A stretch of 64,000 nt of DNA from contig JAHELJ010000015.1 in NCBI GenBank assembly GCA_024644235.1, positions 1-64,000 of the forward strand. The letters are read 5' to 3'. Shown here piece after piece: positions 18,801 to 27,856 of the stretch. The DNA is from Lewinellaceae bacterium (GTDB lineage: Bacteria > Bacteroidota > Bacteroidia > Chitinophagales > Saprospiraceae). Each line of letters starts with the position of its first letter. Position 1 is the first letter of the stretch. Below the pieces are notes generated by a model. It saw only the letters and a program-made list of their open reading frames with translations. It was not told the DNA's origin and ran no database searches. The position numbers and the translations under genes were made by a program.

Positions 18801-20804
18801 GAGCAAAAAATATCGGTGCAGAGTGGTGGGACCAAGACCAAGCCAGAACCATTAACTGTCAAATTTGATGATTTTGAATTGAGAGCCCTTACTGATCTGG
18901 CTGGATTAGGTGGAGGTAATTTCAGTGGACGAATAAGTGGTTCATTTGATTTGCTCGATATATTTCAAGATCCCTGGTACCGAGCTGATCTTCAAGTTGA
19001 TAATCTGACTATGTTAGATACGATCCTGGGTGATTTAACATTGAAGGCACAGCAATCTCCGGCAAATAATCAAGTAGAAATGGATGTGATGCTTACTGGT
19101 AGCACGAACCAGGCAATGGCAAATTTCATTTATTTTCCTAAGCAGAAATCAATTCAAGGTGGGATCACCCTGGACCGTGCTGAAATGCGGCTATTGGATC
19201 CATTCGTTGAAGGAATTCTTAGGGATAACAAGGGATTTGTCGCTGGCAATCTCCAGGTAGAGGGGTCACTAGATGCGATTGATGTGGTTGGCCAAATAGA
19301 CTTGAAGGAGGCCAGTACTGTTGTCGAGATAAATAGTTCCAGGTATAGGATTCCAGACCATTCGATTTTGATTGATGACAATGCGATCGATCTGGCCTCA
19401 ATGAGAATCGTCGACGACAATGGATATGAAGCCACTCTCAAGGGTAAGATTTATCATAATCTCATGCGCGATTTTGTATTAGACCTGGAGTTGATAACTG
19501 ATCAGTTTCAATTTTTGAATACGACCCAAGAAGACAATCCGACATTTCACGGTAAATTGATGTTGGGTGCATCGGTAAGTGCCCGGGGGCCAGTCCGGCA
19601 GCCCGAAGTTCAGGTGAGAGCTCGTACCCTTAATGGGTCGAACTTCACAATGTCAACTTTTGTAGAGAGCCAGGAAGTTTCAGGTCCGGATTACATTCTC
19701 TTCGGTAATCCGATGGATCAGCATGATGATAGTCTGGTGGCACAGTCATATCAAGTCACAAATAGTTTCCCTTTTCGCGCTACAGTGACCCTGGAAGCTA
19801 CCGAGGAAGCCCAATTCACCTTTATCGTGGACCCAGAGTCAGGAGATCACCTTTCATGCAGGGGCTCGGCCAATTTGATCCTGGAGTTTCAGCCTTCAGG
19901 TCACATTTCGATCTATGGTCAATATAATGTGACCTCGGGCACGTACTTCTTCTCTTATGGTGATTTGATTAAACGGAATTTCAGCCTGCAGCCGGGTAGT
20001 ACGGTTACTTTCTCCGGAGATCCGCTTAATGCCAGATTTAACTTAAATGCCAAGTATTCCAGTCAAACTGCTGTATATGATTTAATCAGGAACGAAGCTT
20101 CTCTTGCTGAAGATGAAATAAGAGCCGCCCAGAGGCGCGAAGTAGTAGATGTACTTATGGAGATTTCTGGTCCGCTGTCGTCACCCCAAATTTCTTTTGA
20201 TATACAGTTGCCGGAGCAGGAGGGAGGTTTGATTGGTAGCGCTGTGAATAGAAAACTGGCTAGTATTAGAGTGAACCCTGACGAGCTTAATCAGCAGGTA
20301 TTTAGTTTGTTGTTATTTAGAAGTTTTATGACGACAAACCGGTCTGGATCGATTGCCAGTTCGCTCGGCGAGGAAGTAGTGCTGTCCAGTCTAAGCCGGT
20401 TGTTCTCCGATCAGTTAAATAGGCTTGCAGAGAAATATGTTAAGGGGGTGGAAGTGTCAATCGATATAGAAGCTTATAAATCTGAGTTTCTCAATGAAGG
20501 AGCCGGTGGTACTGCTACGGAGGTTGATGTTGGTGTCTCCAAGAGATTATTTAATGATCGCATTACGATTTCAGCAGCCAGCACCTTTGATGTCAATTCC
20601 AATCGCGAACAAGCTGGTTTTTCGGCTATCGCTGGTGACTTCCTCCTTGAGTACCGGCTTACAGAAAGTGGCAATTACATCCTTAAAGTTTTCCGCCGCT
20701 CAGATTATGACCTTATTGACGAAACAAACACTGCGATAAATGGCATAAGTATTTCATATCAGAAATCCTTCAATCGGAAGAAGACGAAGACGAAGAAAGA
20801 TTAG
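15900..20804 (+). CDS. tamB: TamB (translocation and assembly module inner-membrane protein), 1634 aa
   Basis: One N-terminal membrane segment (about residues 12-30, SLAILVGLLLLLGVLIQLP) is followed by a very long beta-rich periplasmic region and a C-terminal TamB (DUF490) domain from about residue 1200: ISIYGQYNVTSGTYFFSYGD, LQPGSTVTFSGDPLNARFNL and SQPQISF-type strands. TamB-family proteins are long lipid-transfer-like bridges between the membranes. The next gene, TamL, follows with no gap (TAG-ATG), supporting this assignment. The ATG at 15900 gives the expected short N-terminus before the membrane segment. Confidence 0.92.
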   Translation: MRKASKWLVRSLAILVGLLLLLGVLIQLPVVQTEVAGWLVKKLSNSLNTKIEIERVRISFFTSIELHGVYIEDQSSDTLFLSDRMYLDLSAFSLWKKKLHLKQTTIEGVKFSLHQSDTSSNIDFLLDAFKSDGSVKEPWEISLKEINLMDLAFSMYQSHRDATVNVTLGSLHTDLARSDLSQRRIYIDGLDLDQLRVDIAPQLQSTHPDDGKGVPGTFVLPHIDWEILLNDLLVTESQVITSNPSTTRVSGFDPRNLMLEEVAIYINRAQWTGNDLTAELESASFRDPRGFYLQQMAAGIQIDSNRIDLDNLIALTPQSKIENSSSLEFIRGRDQSEVRYQLDFGSTNIVRRDLNYFSEYLQKVLSFINIKEIDNMRLAGRIMGDRSSVILNSVQLGAGELLEARLDARISNLGGAPEEIELDVRGMKLSTSQDGFTRLTGISWSPSLRHLGRIQLEGKARGGLQELVFDQLDLETDAATAVSLTGVVRHLNDAKKLEGDLEIHALKAHADDLTGIISDTLQSTLSNFGLVTYNGVVKGDLKNLFLKGHADTEIGCLEADLDMVFSDDHKTGRYSGVLAMEQFRIGQMIGDPELDWITFRANGDGSGFTLNDLEGKVNLEIDSFHYRQYVYHDLTFSGQIERGKLNGLISSKDPNLGFDFEGLIDLTDSIPHYSFEMQLENADLNATNLVEQDLQIGGFVKAEGRGSNFDDLLGNISFQNVNLKSDSLMYQVDNLSMSASQDQGSRSLSLAGDDFKVVLDGQFQLSLLALSVREALSRYYTLEGIDSLDRTRISGVPQNFKFALRFFDPMPFKIFLPELNTFDSVVIEGRFMSEWPEIDFNAVVTNISYQDFYSDSLVVDMVGREDDLHVGLSGRALQIGKIAEYPSVNFNGHIKNDSIDWDIAASADSIGRKIWVDGTLTQDGDLLQLTLEDSLRAGGYLWSLDKANQILYRPGYILVDHLSLQHLEQKISVQSGGTKTKPEPLTVKFDDFELRALTDLAGLGGGNFSGRISGSFDLLDIFQDPWYRADLQVDNLTMLDTILGDLTLKAQQSPANNQVEMDVMLTGSTNQAMANFIYFPKQKSIQGGITLDRAEMRLLDPFVEGILRDNKGFVAGNLQVEGSLDAIDVVGQIDLKEASTVVEINSSRYRIPDHSILIDDNAIDLASMRIVDDNGYEATLKGKIYHNLMRDFVLDLELITDQFQFLNTTQEDNPTFHGKLMLGASVSARGPVRQPEVQVRARTLNGSNFTMSTFVESQEVSGPDYILFGNPMDQHDDSLVAQSYQVTNSFPFRATVTLEATEEAQFTFIVDPESGDHLSCRGSANLILEFQPSGHISIYGQYNVTSGTYFFSYGDLIKRNFSLQPGSTVTFSGDPLNARFNLNAKYSSQTAVYDLIRNEASLAEDEIRAAQRREVVDVLMEISGPLSSPQISFDIQLPEQEGGLIGSAVNRKLASIRVNPDELNQQVFSLLLFRSFMTTNRSGSIASSLGEEVVLSSLSRLFSDQLNRLAEKYVKGVEVSIDIEAYKSEFLNEGAGGTATEVDVGVSKRLFNDRITISAASTFDVNSNREQAGFSAIAGDFLLEYRLTESGNYILKVFRRSDYDLIDETNTAINGISISYQKSFNRKKTKTKKD

Positions 20805-23102
20805 ATGAGCAAGAACTTGCATATAGTCTTCTGGTTATTCACCTTCCTCCTAGCCTCCTGTAGTGCCACCAAGAATCTAAAGGAGGGCGAGTTGCTGTAC
20901 AAGGCAAGTGTAATCCATGTCAATCAAGGTGACCATCCGATCAAAAATGAACGCCGGATTGCCAGACGACTCAGCGAACTGGTCAGACCACAGCCCAATA
21001 CCGGTCTTTCGAAATGGGGGGTTGGTATACATAATTGGGCACAGAAGGCCAAGAAGGAAAAGGGAGTTAGAAATTTTTTGAATAAAAGATTTGGCGAAGA
21101 ACCGGCACTATACAGTAAGGAAAGTATGGAGGTGAACCGGCTACGTATGTCACGATACTTGAATGAGCTTGGATATTTTGGCAACTCCATCCAAATCGAT
21201 ACTCAGCTGCATGGGCGTAAACTGACGGCACTATACCAGATATCGACCAGGGGCCGTTACCGCATAAGAAACGTGTATTCTCCTTCCGATTCCTCATCAC
21301 TGCAAGAATTAATTGATCAGAATCGGGAGCGAAGTCAAATTCGCCCCGGGTCGTCATATCGGCAAAACGTACTGGAAGCTGAGCGGCAGCGTTGGGCTGT
21401 GCTGGCTAATGACAGAGGGTTTGTGAATGTCAACGAGCAGTCCCTCTACTACTATGTCGATACCGTTCCCGGTCAACTTCTGGCCGATATATACCTTCAA
21501 ATCAAATTGCCCTCGGACAGTCAGGAGTATCGGGTCTTTCGGCTTGATACCACAATTATCTACCCCAATTTTGATCTTGCCGACACTTCCGAAGGACAAA
21601 TTGAAACGTTGGAGCTGGAGCCAGGATTCAGGGTCGTAAGACAATATGAGTTCGTGAAGCCTAAAATACTTCAACGAATGGTCCTGCAACGGGAGGGAGA
21701 TGTATACTCTCGAAGGTTACAAGAACTGACCCTGAATCATTTGCAAGATCTGGGGGTATACCAATTTGTAAATATGCGAATGGAGCAAAATGGTTCTGAT
21801 TCCTTACCACGTTTGACCCGCTCCTTATATTTGACTCCGGATAAGGTGAAGCAGTTGAGTGGTGAACTCGAGCTCAATAACCGTGCGGGAAGCTATCTTG
21901 GATCTGCACTGACGTTAGGGTATGTTCATAGAAACATATTTAGAGGAGCGGAACGATTCAGTATCAGGTTTAGCGGGGGGTTGGAAACCCAACTCGGGAG
22001 CCAGTTTGGATTCTTAAATTCGGCCGATCTTGGACTGCAAGCAGACTTGGTTATTCCCAAATTTGTTACTCCTGTTGCTGTTCGTTCTATCGGAAGATTT
22101 AATATCCCATTCACAAAATTTTCTCTGGGTTACAATTTTCAAAGAAGAATCAACTTCTATTCTATCAACAATCAAAACCTGCAATTTGGATATCAATGGA
22201 GGGAGAATCGAAATGTCACTCACGAATTGTACCCCGTAAACCTAAGCCGCGTGGAACTTAGCAATACCACCAGCGATTTTGATTCTCTTATCTTAAACTC
22301 TCCTCGGTTGCGATCAGGATTCGAAGATGTCTTCATAGCAGGGCTCATATACAGGTATACTTTTTCAAACTACGATCGGAGCAGGAATAGAAAATACATG
22401 TTTCTAAGATCGGAGATAGAACTTGCAGGCAATACTTTTTCATTGATCAGCGGGATTTCAGGGAAAAGCCCGGGCAATCAGGAATTCTTAGGACTCCCCT
22501 TTTCGCAGTATTTCAAGGTCACTTTTGATTTCCGATACTATTGGCCCATTGGAAGCGGAAAACTGGCCACAAGGTTGGCACCAGGAGTAGGATATGCCTA
22601 CGGCAATTCCGGGGTGATCCCTTACCTTAAGCAGTTCTTTGTCGGTGGAGCCAATAGTATAAGGGCATTTCGATTGCGGCAACTTGGACCTGGGGCTACG
22701 TATCGGGGGCCAGAAGGAGAAGATGCACTGGCGGATCAGTTTGTGGATCAGACGGGAGATATCAAGCTGGAGATGAGCGCTGAGTACCGGTTTGGGATAT
22801 TTGGCTATCTCAAAGGTGCCGTATTCACAGATGCGGGTAACATATGGCTCTGGAATTCCAATGGCGATCCCAACCAGGTCTTCCACATAGACCGGTTTGT
22901 GAGCCAATGGGCAGTCGGAACGGGAATAGGACTCAGGTTTGACATAGACTACTTCGTGATCAGGCTCGATGGCTCTTTTGCACTGCGCCGACCTACCGAG
23001 CAAGGTGATTTTGAATGGACTTTGAATCAGATCAGACCAGGGAATCGGCAATGGAGAAAGGATAATGTCGTCTATTCACTGGCTATTGGATATCCCTTCT
23101 AG
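20805..23102 (+). CDS. tamL: TamL: BamA/TamA-family outer-membrane lipoprotein, 765 aa
   Basis: The N-terminus FWLFTFLLASCSATKNL is a lipoprotein signal with Cys at about residue 19, followed by NLKEGELLY, typical of Bacteroidota TamA-like lipoproteins. POTRA-like repeats cover roughly residues 30-370, and the rest is an Omp85 barrel with the conserved FFVGGANSIRAF loop motif and a C-terminal YSLAIGYPF. The ATG directly abuts the tamB stop, so the two form an operon. Partner TamB probably feeds substrates to this barrel. The stop overlaps the convergent GH13 gene by four bases. Confidence 0.92.
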   Translation: MSKNLHIVFWLFTFLLASCSATKNLKEGELLYKASVIHVNQGDHPIKNERRIARRLSELVRPQPNTGLSKWGVGIHNWAQKAKKEKGVRNFLNKRFGEEPALYSKESMEVNRLRMSRYLNELGYFGNSIQIDTQLHGRKLTALYQISTRGRYRIRNVYSPSDSSSLQELIDQNRERSQIRPGSSYRQNVLEAERQRWAVLANDRGFVNVNEQSLYYYVDTVPGQLLADIYLQIKLPSDSQEYRVFRLDTTIIYPNFDLADTSEGQIETLELEPGFRVVRQYEFVKPKILQRMVLQREGDVYSRRLQELTLNHLQDLGVYQFVNMRMEQNGSDSLPRLTRSLYLTPDKVKQLSGELELNNRAGSYLGSALTLGYVHRNIFRGAERFSIRFSGGLETQLGSQFGFLNSADLGLQADLVIPKFVTPVAVRSIGRFNIPFTKFSLGYNFQRRINFYSINNQNLQFGYQWRENRNVTHELYPVNLSRVELSNTTSDFDSLILNSPRLRSGFEDVFIAGLIYRYTFSNYDRSRNRKYMFLRSEIELAGNTFSLISGISGKSPGNQEFLGLPFSQYFKVTFDFRYYWPIGSGKLATRLAPGVGYAYGNSGVIPYLKQFFVGGANSIRAFRLRQLGPGATYRGPEGEDALADQFVDQTGDIKLEMSAEYRFGIFGYLKGAVFTDAGNIWLWNSNGDPNQVFHIDRFVSQWAVGTGIGLRFDIDYFVIRLDGSFALRRPTEQGDFEWTLNQIRPGNRQWRKDNVVYSLAIGYPF

Positions 23103-25951
23103 TCAGGGTAATCAAGTACTGTCAATCGGGCTTGATACTTGCGACCTGAAACGACATTGATTTGTACCAAATACATACCGGCAGGTAAACCACTCGAAAG
23201 CTCAAATTGAATACCCACAGGGTTTGTTGAAAAATCCACATGACTTTGGATGCCGTCTAGGGATGAAATAATGATTGACTCAACATGAGAATCGGCTGGT
23301 AATTCCACAGAAAGCACCTGGCCTGGTTGCGATGGATTGGGAAAAATTTGAGCTTGTTTCCAGACCTGGATTTGGGTACTACCAGTCGTCAATATATCAG
23401 AAGGTGATATTTGGTCCGACGTATATAGTCGATAGTTGCCCGGAGCAAGGTTTAACTCCAGATTGACGTCCGATACCATAATGCTGTCTCCACTAAAGAA
23501 TTCATACCATGTGCCCGTATAGGGAAAATTGGCCCTGAACGGCTCTTCAATTACATTGAAGTTAGCTATGGCGATGGCATCCAGTTCTTGATGATTGAGA
23601 TAGACAGCCTTAACAAAAGGATCAACGTCATTCACTCGGAAATCGGTAGACGAGAAAGTTGGATACTTTTTACGTAGACCGATGAGGGCTGCAGTGATGT
23701 CAAACAGCTCTCTCCGTTCTGCGGCATCGAGCAGGGTCCAACCTGCAGGCTTGGGATCCAGCCGGCAACCACTATCCACCCTTCCATCAGTGCATCGATT
23801 GATAGAGAAATCATAGCCAAGCTCACCGAATTGCCATAGCATTTTGGGTCCAGGAATCATATAAAAAATGGTGCTCGCAGCCGCCATTCGATCAAGCGCA
23901 GTAGGGAGGATCCGGGTGTTATAGGTGCCACTACTATTGCCAAAACGGGGAATTTTATACATCAGGCGCTCTTCGTCATGACTTTCCAGGTAGGTGATCA
24001 GGTTCGGTTGATTGAAGCCTCTCATAGTGTAGTCACCCCATCCGAGCGAGGAGGAATATCCCATGGCTGCTTCATTATATTCATGATTCATATTACCCCA
24101 AAGCAACATACCCATATCTGACAGGATCCGCTCCTCAGTATTATCAGCAAAGTGTTCTAGAATGACGTATACCGAAGAATCGATACTCCAGATGTGTTGA
24201 GCATAATCACCGAGAATGGCAACCCGGCTGGGATCATATCGACTCATCAATGCCTCATCCGTGCCCGAATTAGTCTGGGTTAAACCCTTTGAGAGATCGA
24301 ACCGAAATCCGTCAAAATGAAATTCTTCAATCCAATAACTCAATATGTGTTTAACCCAGTTCTTTGTTGCTTGACTTTCATGATTAAAGTCATAGCCAAC
24401 ATTGAATGGGTGACGGGCAGTCACATTCAACCACGGATTGTCAGGGCTTGGCCGGAAGGCTTCTTTGTCCCAATACAGCTGAGCAAGAGGACTCTGACTG
24501 AACGTATGGTTGAAAACGACATCAAGGATGACTGCGATATTTCTTTTATGAGCTTCGTTTATGAAAGTTTTCAGCTGGTCACGAGTTCCATAGTACTTGT
24601 CGACAGCCATATGGTATGATGGATTGTAGCCCCAGCTCTCATTGCCTTCAAATTCATTGATGGGCATGAGTTCAATGGCATTTACACCCAGCTTCTCGAG
24701 ATATGACAGAGTGTCTTTCAAGGTTTGGTAATCATGACTGGCAAGAAAATCTCTCAGTAACAATTCATAAATGATAAGTTCTGATTTAGCCGGTGGATTG
24801 AAGTCCGAGTCGGTCCAGTCAAATTCAACGGGCTCAGGCTCAAACACCGTGACAATGCCCGATGCCTCGCGGGGGTAGGGAGGGAGTGTCATTCGTATAG
24901 AAGGATCGATGCCTGCATCATTCCATGGGTCCAGCACAACGGTTGAGTATGGATCTCCAATAACAACACCGTCATCTACCATATACTGATAGGTGTTTTG
25001 ACCATTTGCGAATAAACGGTGGGGCAGTTCTATCCAGAACGTTTGATCATCAGTTGAGCGATTCATTTGAAAGGCCGAGTCAGGTGCGAAGTCATTAGAT
25101 GTGGTAAGGAGGTACGCATATGATTTCCCGGGAGCGGAAAATTGGAAAACATAAGTGGTGTCGGAGTAGTAATTCAATCCATTGATGGTACCCGGTAGGT
25201 CTTCTGATTTTTCATTTGCGATCATCAGGTAGTAATCGATCATGGCTGCAGTCACTTCGGATCCGTCATTTGCTTCAATCGTCAGAGTTTGTTTCCCGAT
25301 CTCCGCCATGGGTGTGAAATAAAAAGACACCTGATCATTCTCCTCGCTGTAGATTACGTCATCATTATCCTTTATGGTGATAAGAGCATGCTTGTTCAAC
25401 TGGAACTCGATGAGGATACTGTCACCCAGGAATAACACAAAATTCTGGGAGGTGGGAGACAACAATTTCCCGATAAGAATGTCATCGGGAGGAGCAACCT
25501 CAAGAAAAATGTCGGATCCATCACTGTTTCTACCGACCAGGCTGCCATTGATATTTCTAAAAACAAAGGCTAGTTGGGAAACAACTTCATCGGCCGGTAT
25601 TCCGTAGAATGCTTCGATGTTGAATGAGATAGAGTAGATGTTTTCCTCCTGCTCCTTTTTCATAAGTACCCGGGCATCGGCCGTACCCCAGTTGCCTATT
25701 ACATGCTGCCAATCATTTGCACTGTTGCTTCGATTGGAAATCACCCCAGTATGGGCGTAGACATCTCCAGCAAATCCGGCCAGTTCGGCATTGCCCTTAC
25801 TTGCATCAAAGAAAACTGTGACGTCGTCTTGTTGCGAAGGATTCTCTGGGACGGACCATATCACTTCATTTTGGCTAATGCCCAACAGCCAACAAACCAG
25901 CCAGGTGGCCAATAGAAAAGATCTTCGTCGAATTCTTTTGCTTACTCCCAT
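23099..25951 (-). CDS. Secreted GH13 alpha-amylase-family enzyme with type IX secretion C-terminal domain, 950 aa
   Basis: Signal peptide first, then an N-terminal starch-binding-like module (DVTVFFDASKGNAELAGFAG, near residues 43-62), further beta modules, and a GH13 barrel from about residue 390. Catalytic residues are visible: nucleophile Asp in GFRFDLSKG (near 550), acid Glu in VILEHFADN (near 597) and the third Asp in ESHDEERLM (near 657). The last 80 residues (QIFPNPSQPGQ... LPAGMYLVQI) form a type A sorting domain, so it should be exported by the type IX system and attached or released outside. It overlaps the upstream GH13 gene by ten bases, suggesting co-expression for starch or glycogen use. 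Confidence 0.93.
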   Translation of the reverse strand: MGVSKRIRRRSFLLATWLVCWLLGISQNEVIWSVPENPSQQDDVTVFFDASKGNAELAGFAGDVYAHTGVISNRSNSANDWQHVIGNWGTADARVLMKKEQEENIYSISFNIEAFYGIPADEVVSQLAFVFRNINGSLVGRNSDGSDIFLEVAPPDDILIGKLLSPTSQNFVLFLGDSILIEFQLNKHALITIKDNDDVIYSEENDQVSFYFTPMAEIGKQTLTIEANDGSEVTAAMIDYYLMIANEKSEDLPGTINGLNYYSDTTYVFQFSAPGKSYAYLLTTSNDFAPDSAFQMNRSTDDQTFWIELPHRLFANGQNTYQYMVDDGVVIGDPYSTVVLDPWNDAGIDPSIRMTLPPYPREASGIVTVFEPEPVEFDWTDSDFNPPAKSELIIYELLLRDFLASHDYQTLKDTLSYLEKLGVNAIELMPINEFEGNESWGYNPSYHMAVDKYYGTRDQLKTFINEAHKRNIAVILDVVFNHTFSQSPLAQLYWDKEAFRPSPDNPWLNVTARHPFNVGYDFNHESQATKNWVKHILSYWIEEFHFDGFRFDLSKGLTQTNSGTDEALMSRYDPSRVAILGDYAQHIWSIDSSVYVILEHFADNTEERILSDMGMLLWGNMNHEYNEAAMGYSSSLGWGDYTMRGFNQPNLITYLESHDEERLMYKIPRFGNSSGTYNTRILPTALDRMAAASTIFYMIPGPKMLWQFGELGYDFSINRCTDGRVDSGCRLDPKPAGWTLLDAAERRELFDITAALIGLRKKYPTFSSTDFRVNDVDPFVKAVYLNHQELDAIAIANFNVIEEPFRANFPYTGTWYEFFSGDSIMVSDVNLELNLAPGNYRLYTSDQISPSDILTTGSTQIQVWKQAQIFPNPSQPGQVLSVELPADSHVESIIISSLDGIQSHVDFSTNPVGIQFELSSGLPAGMYLVQINVVSGRKYQARLTVLDYPD

Positions 25952-27783
25952 TCCAGGATCAAACAGGACCTTCCCGGCACAGCTAATGTTCTCCCTCGAG
26001 GAATTTTAGTGCCGGTGATCACTTCGGTGGCTATGTTTGATTTGCCCAGTCTTTCACTGAAGCGATCAAGTTCAAGTTCTCGAACATCTTCATTTTTACT
26101 CAACACCACCATGACTATTTCGTCATCATTGTACCTGAAGAAAACATAGATTCCATCCTGCACGACGAAGTGCTGTAATTGACCGGAGTGAATCACATCT
26201 TTATCTTTTCGCCATTGCAGCAGGGTTTTCACAAAATCCAATGCCTCGACCTGCTGTGAGCTCAGGCCTTGACCTTTGAAAACATTGATCTGATCCCCCT
26301 CCCAACCACCTGGGAAATCTGACCGAATGATTCCATGGCTGCTTGTACCTGGATTGCGCATCAAGATTTCAGTGCCGTAGTAGATCTGCGGTATGCCCCT
26401 CATCGTAAGGATATATCCCAGAGCCATTTTATAAAGATCAAAGTCTTCATTGACCTGAGTGAAGATCCTGCTCATGTCATGATTGTCCGGGAAAATGACA
26501 AAATTATATGGATCAGCATATTGGAAGTCATTGCCGAGATTCTCATAGAGTTTGACCAGGCCAGTTCCCCAACCTTCTTCTTCATTGAGCGCTTGATGCA
26601 TGGTCATAGTCATGGGAAAATCCATGAGACTGGGCAGGCATGAGGTATATCCATCATGATTGATTTTACCTCGTTGCCAGTAGGCGATTATTGCGTGATT
26701 ATTCACCCATTCCTCACCAACAATGTTGAAATAGGGATATTCTTCCATGATGGCACAGGTCCAGTCGGCCATAAATTCTCGAAATGGATATGGATAGGTG
26801 TCCTGACGAATTCCGGTGAGTCCGGCAAACTCGATCCACCATATTGAATTCTGAATGAGATAAGTTGCCATAAAGGGATTCCGCTGATTGAGATCCGGCA
26901 TGGCCGGAACAAACCAACCTTCCACCATTTGCTGCCTGTCGGCAGGAGCAACATAAGGATCTACCAAGGTGATCTTTCGATGATTCGACTGCATGTAAGG
27001 CTTCCCGAAATTGTTGATCCAATCGTCGGATGGGGGATCCTTCATCCACCAGTGTTCGGATCCACAGTGATTTACAATAATGTCCATGATCATCCCTATA
27101 CCTCTTTTTGCCGCCTCCCCGCTTAGTATGACAAATTCTTCATTGGTCCCAAACCGAGGGTCTACTTTGTAGTAATCGGTGGTGGCGTAGCCATGATAGG
27201 ATTGTTCAGCTTGGTCATTTTCCAGTATCGGATTGAGCCAAATTGCGGTGAACCCCGTCTCCTGGATATAGTCCAAATGATCATAAAGCCCTTTGATATC
27301 GCCACCATGTCTTCCATAAGGTTCACCCCGGTTTTTCCCCTCACGCATCCCAGCGATTTCATCATTTAGTGGGTCTCCATTGGCGAAGCGGTCCGGAGTG
27401 ATCAGGTAAATGACATCACTAGCGTTGAATCCCTGGCGGTCAGCTGAACCGGGTTCCCGGGATTTCAATTCGTATGCATATTGAGTGATCACGGATCCTC
27501 CCTGCTCGAAAGTAACGTCGTGAGTACCTGGTCTGGCTTCAGGAGAAATCTCCAGATCTACAAATAAGTAGTTTGGACTAGTAAGCCGATGGACCGCCTT
27601 GATCTTTATGTCAGTAGATTCGATATTTGGCTGCAAGGTGGCTATGTCTTCCCCATATACCAGTAGCTGCAGCTGATCATTTTTCATGCCGGTCCACCAA
27701 AAAGGTGGCTCTATACGATCGATACTTTGTGCATGAAGACCCAGAGTAAATAGACAGAAATATATAGAAAGAACAAGTCTCAT
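25942..27783 (-). CDS. Secreted GH13 cyclomaltodextrinase/neopullulanase-like enzyme (SusA type), 613 aa
   Basis: The start at 27783 gives a clean signal peptide (MRLVLSIYFCLFTLGLHAQ); an upstream in-frame ATG at 27897 would put 38 residues before it. An N-terminal immunoglobulin-like module (WWTGMKNDQLQLLVYG) is typical of cyclomaltodextrinases and SusA. The GH13 barrel carries Asp in GIRQDTYPY (near 328), Glu in NIVGEEWVNN (near 357) and Asp in FPDNHDMSRIF (near 435), all catalytic. It likely degrades maltooligosaccharides or cyclodextrins in the periplasm. It is followed, with overlap, by the larger secreted GH13. No SusC/D pair is in the window. Confidence 0.92.
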   Translation of the reverse strand: MRLVLSIYFCLFTLGLHAQSIDRIEPPFWWTGMKNDQLQLLVYGEDIATLQPNIESTDIKIKAVHRLTSPNYLFVDLEISPEARPGTHDVTFEQGGSVITQYAYELKSREPGSADRQGFNASDVIYLITPDRFANGDPLNDEIAGMREGKNRGEPYGRHGGDIKGLYDHLDYIQETGFTAIWLNPILENDQAEQSYHGYATTDYYKVDPRFGTNEEFVILSGEAAKRGIGMIMDIIVNHCGSEHWWMKDPPSDDWINNFGKPYMQSNHRKITLVDPYVAPADRQQMVEGWFVPAMPDLNQRNPFMATYLIQNSIWWIEFAGLTGIRQDTYPYPFREFMADWTCAIMEEYPYFNIVGEEWVNNHAIIAYWQRGKINHDGYTSCLPSLMDFPMTMTMHQALNEEEGWGTGLVKLYENLGNDFQYADPYNFVIFPDNHDMSRIFTQVNEDFDLYKMALGYILTMRGIPQIYYGTEILMRNPGTSSHGIIRSDFPGGWEGDQINVFKGQGLSSQQVEALDFVKTLLQWRKDKDVIHSGQLQHFVVQDGIYVFFRYNDDEIVMVVLSKNEDVRELELDRFSERLGKSNIATEVITGTKIPRGRTLAVPGRSCLILEWE

Positions 27784-27856
27784 AGTACGTGTTTTAAGAA
27801 AAGCAAAAATAGCATTGCCCGTGGATTTGAGACCAAGGCCGAGTTTTGGGAAAAGA

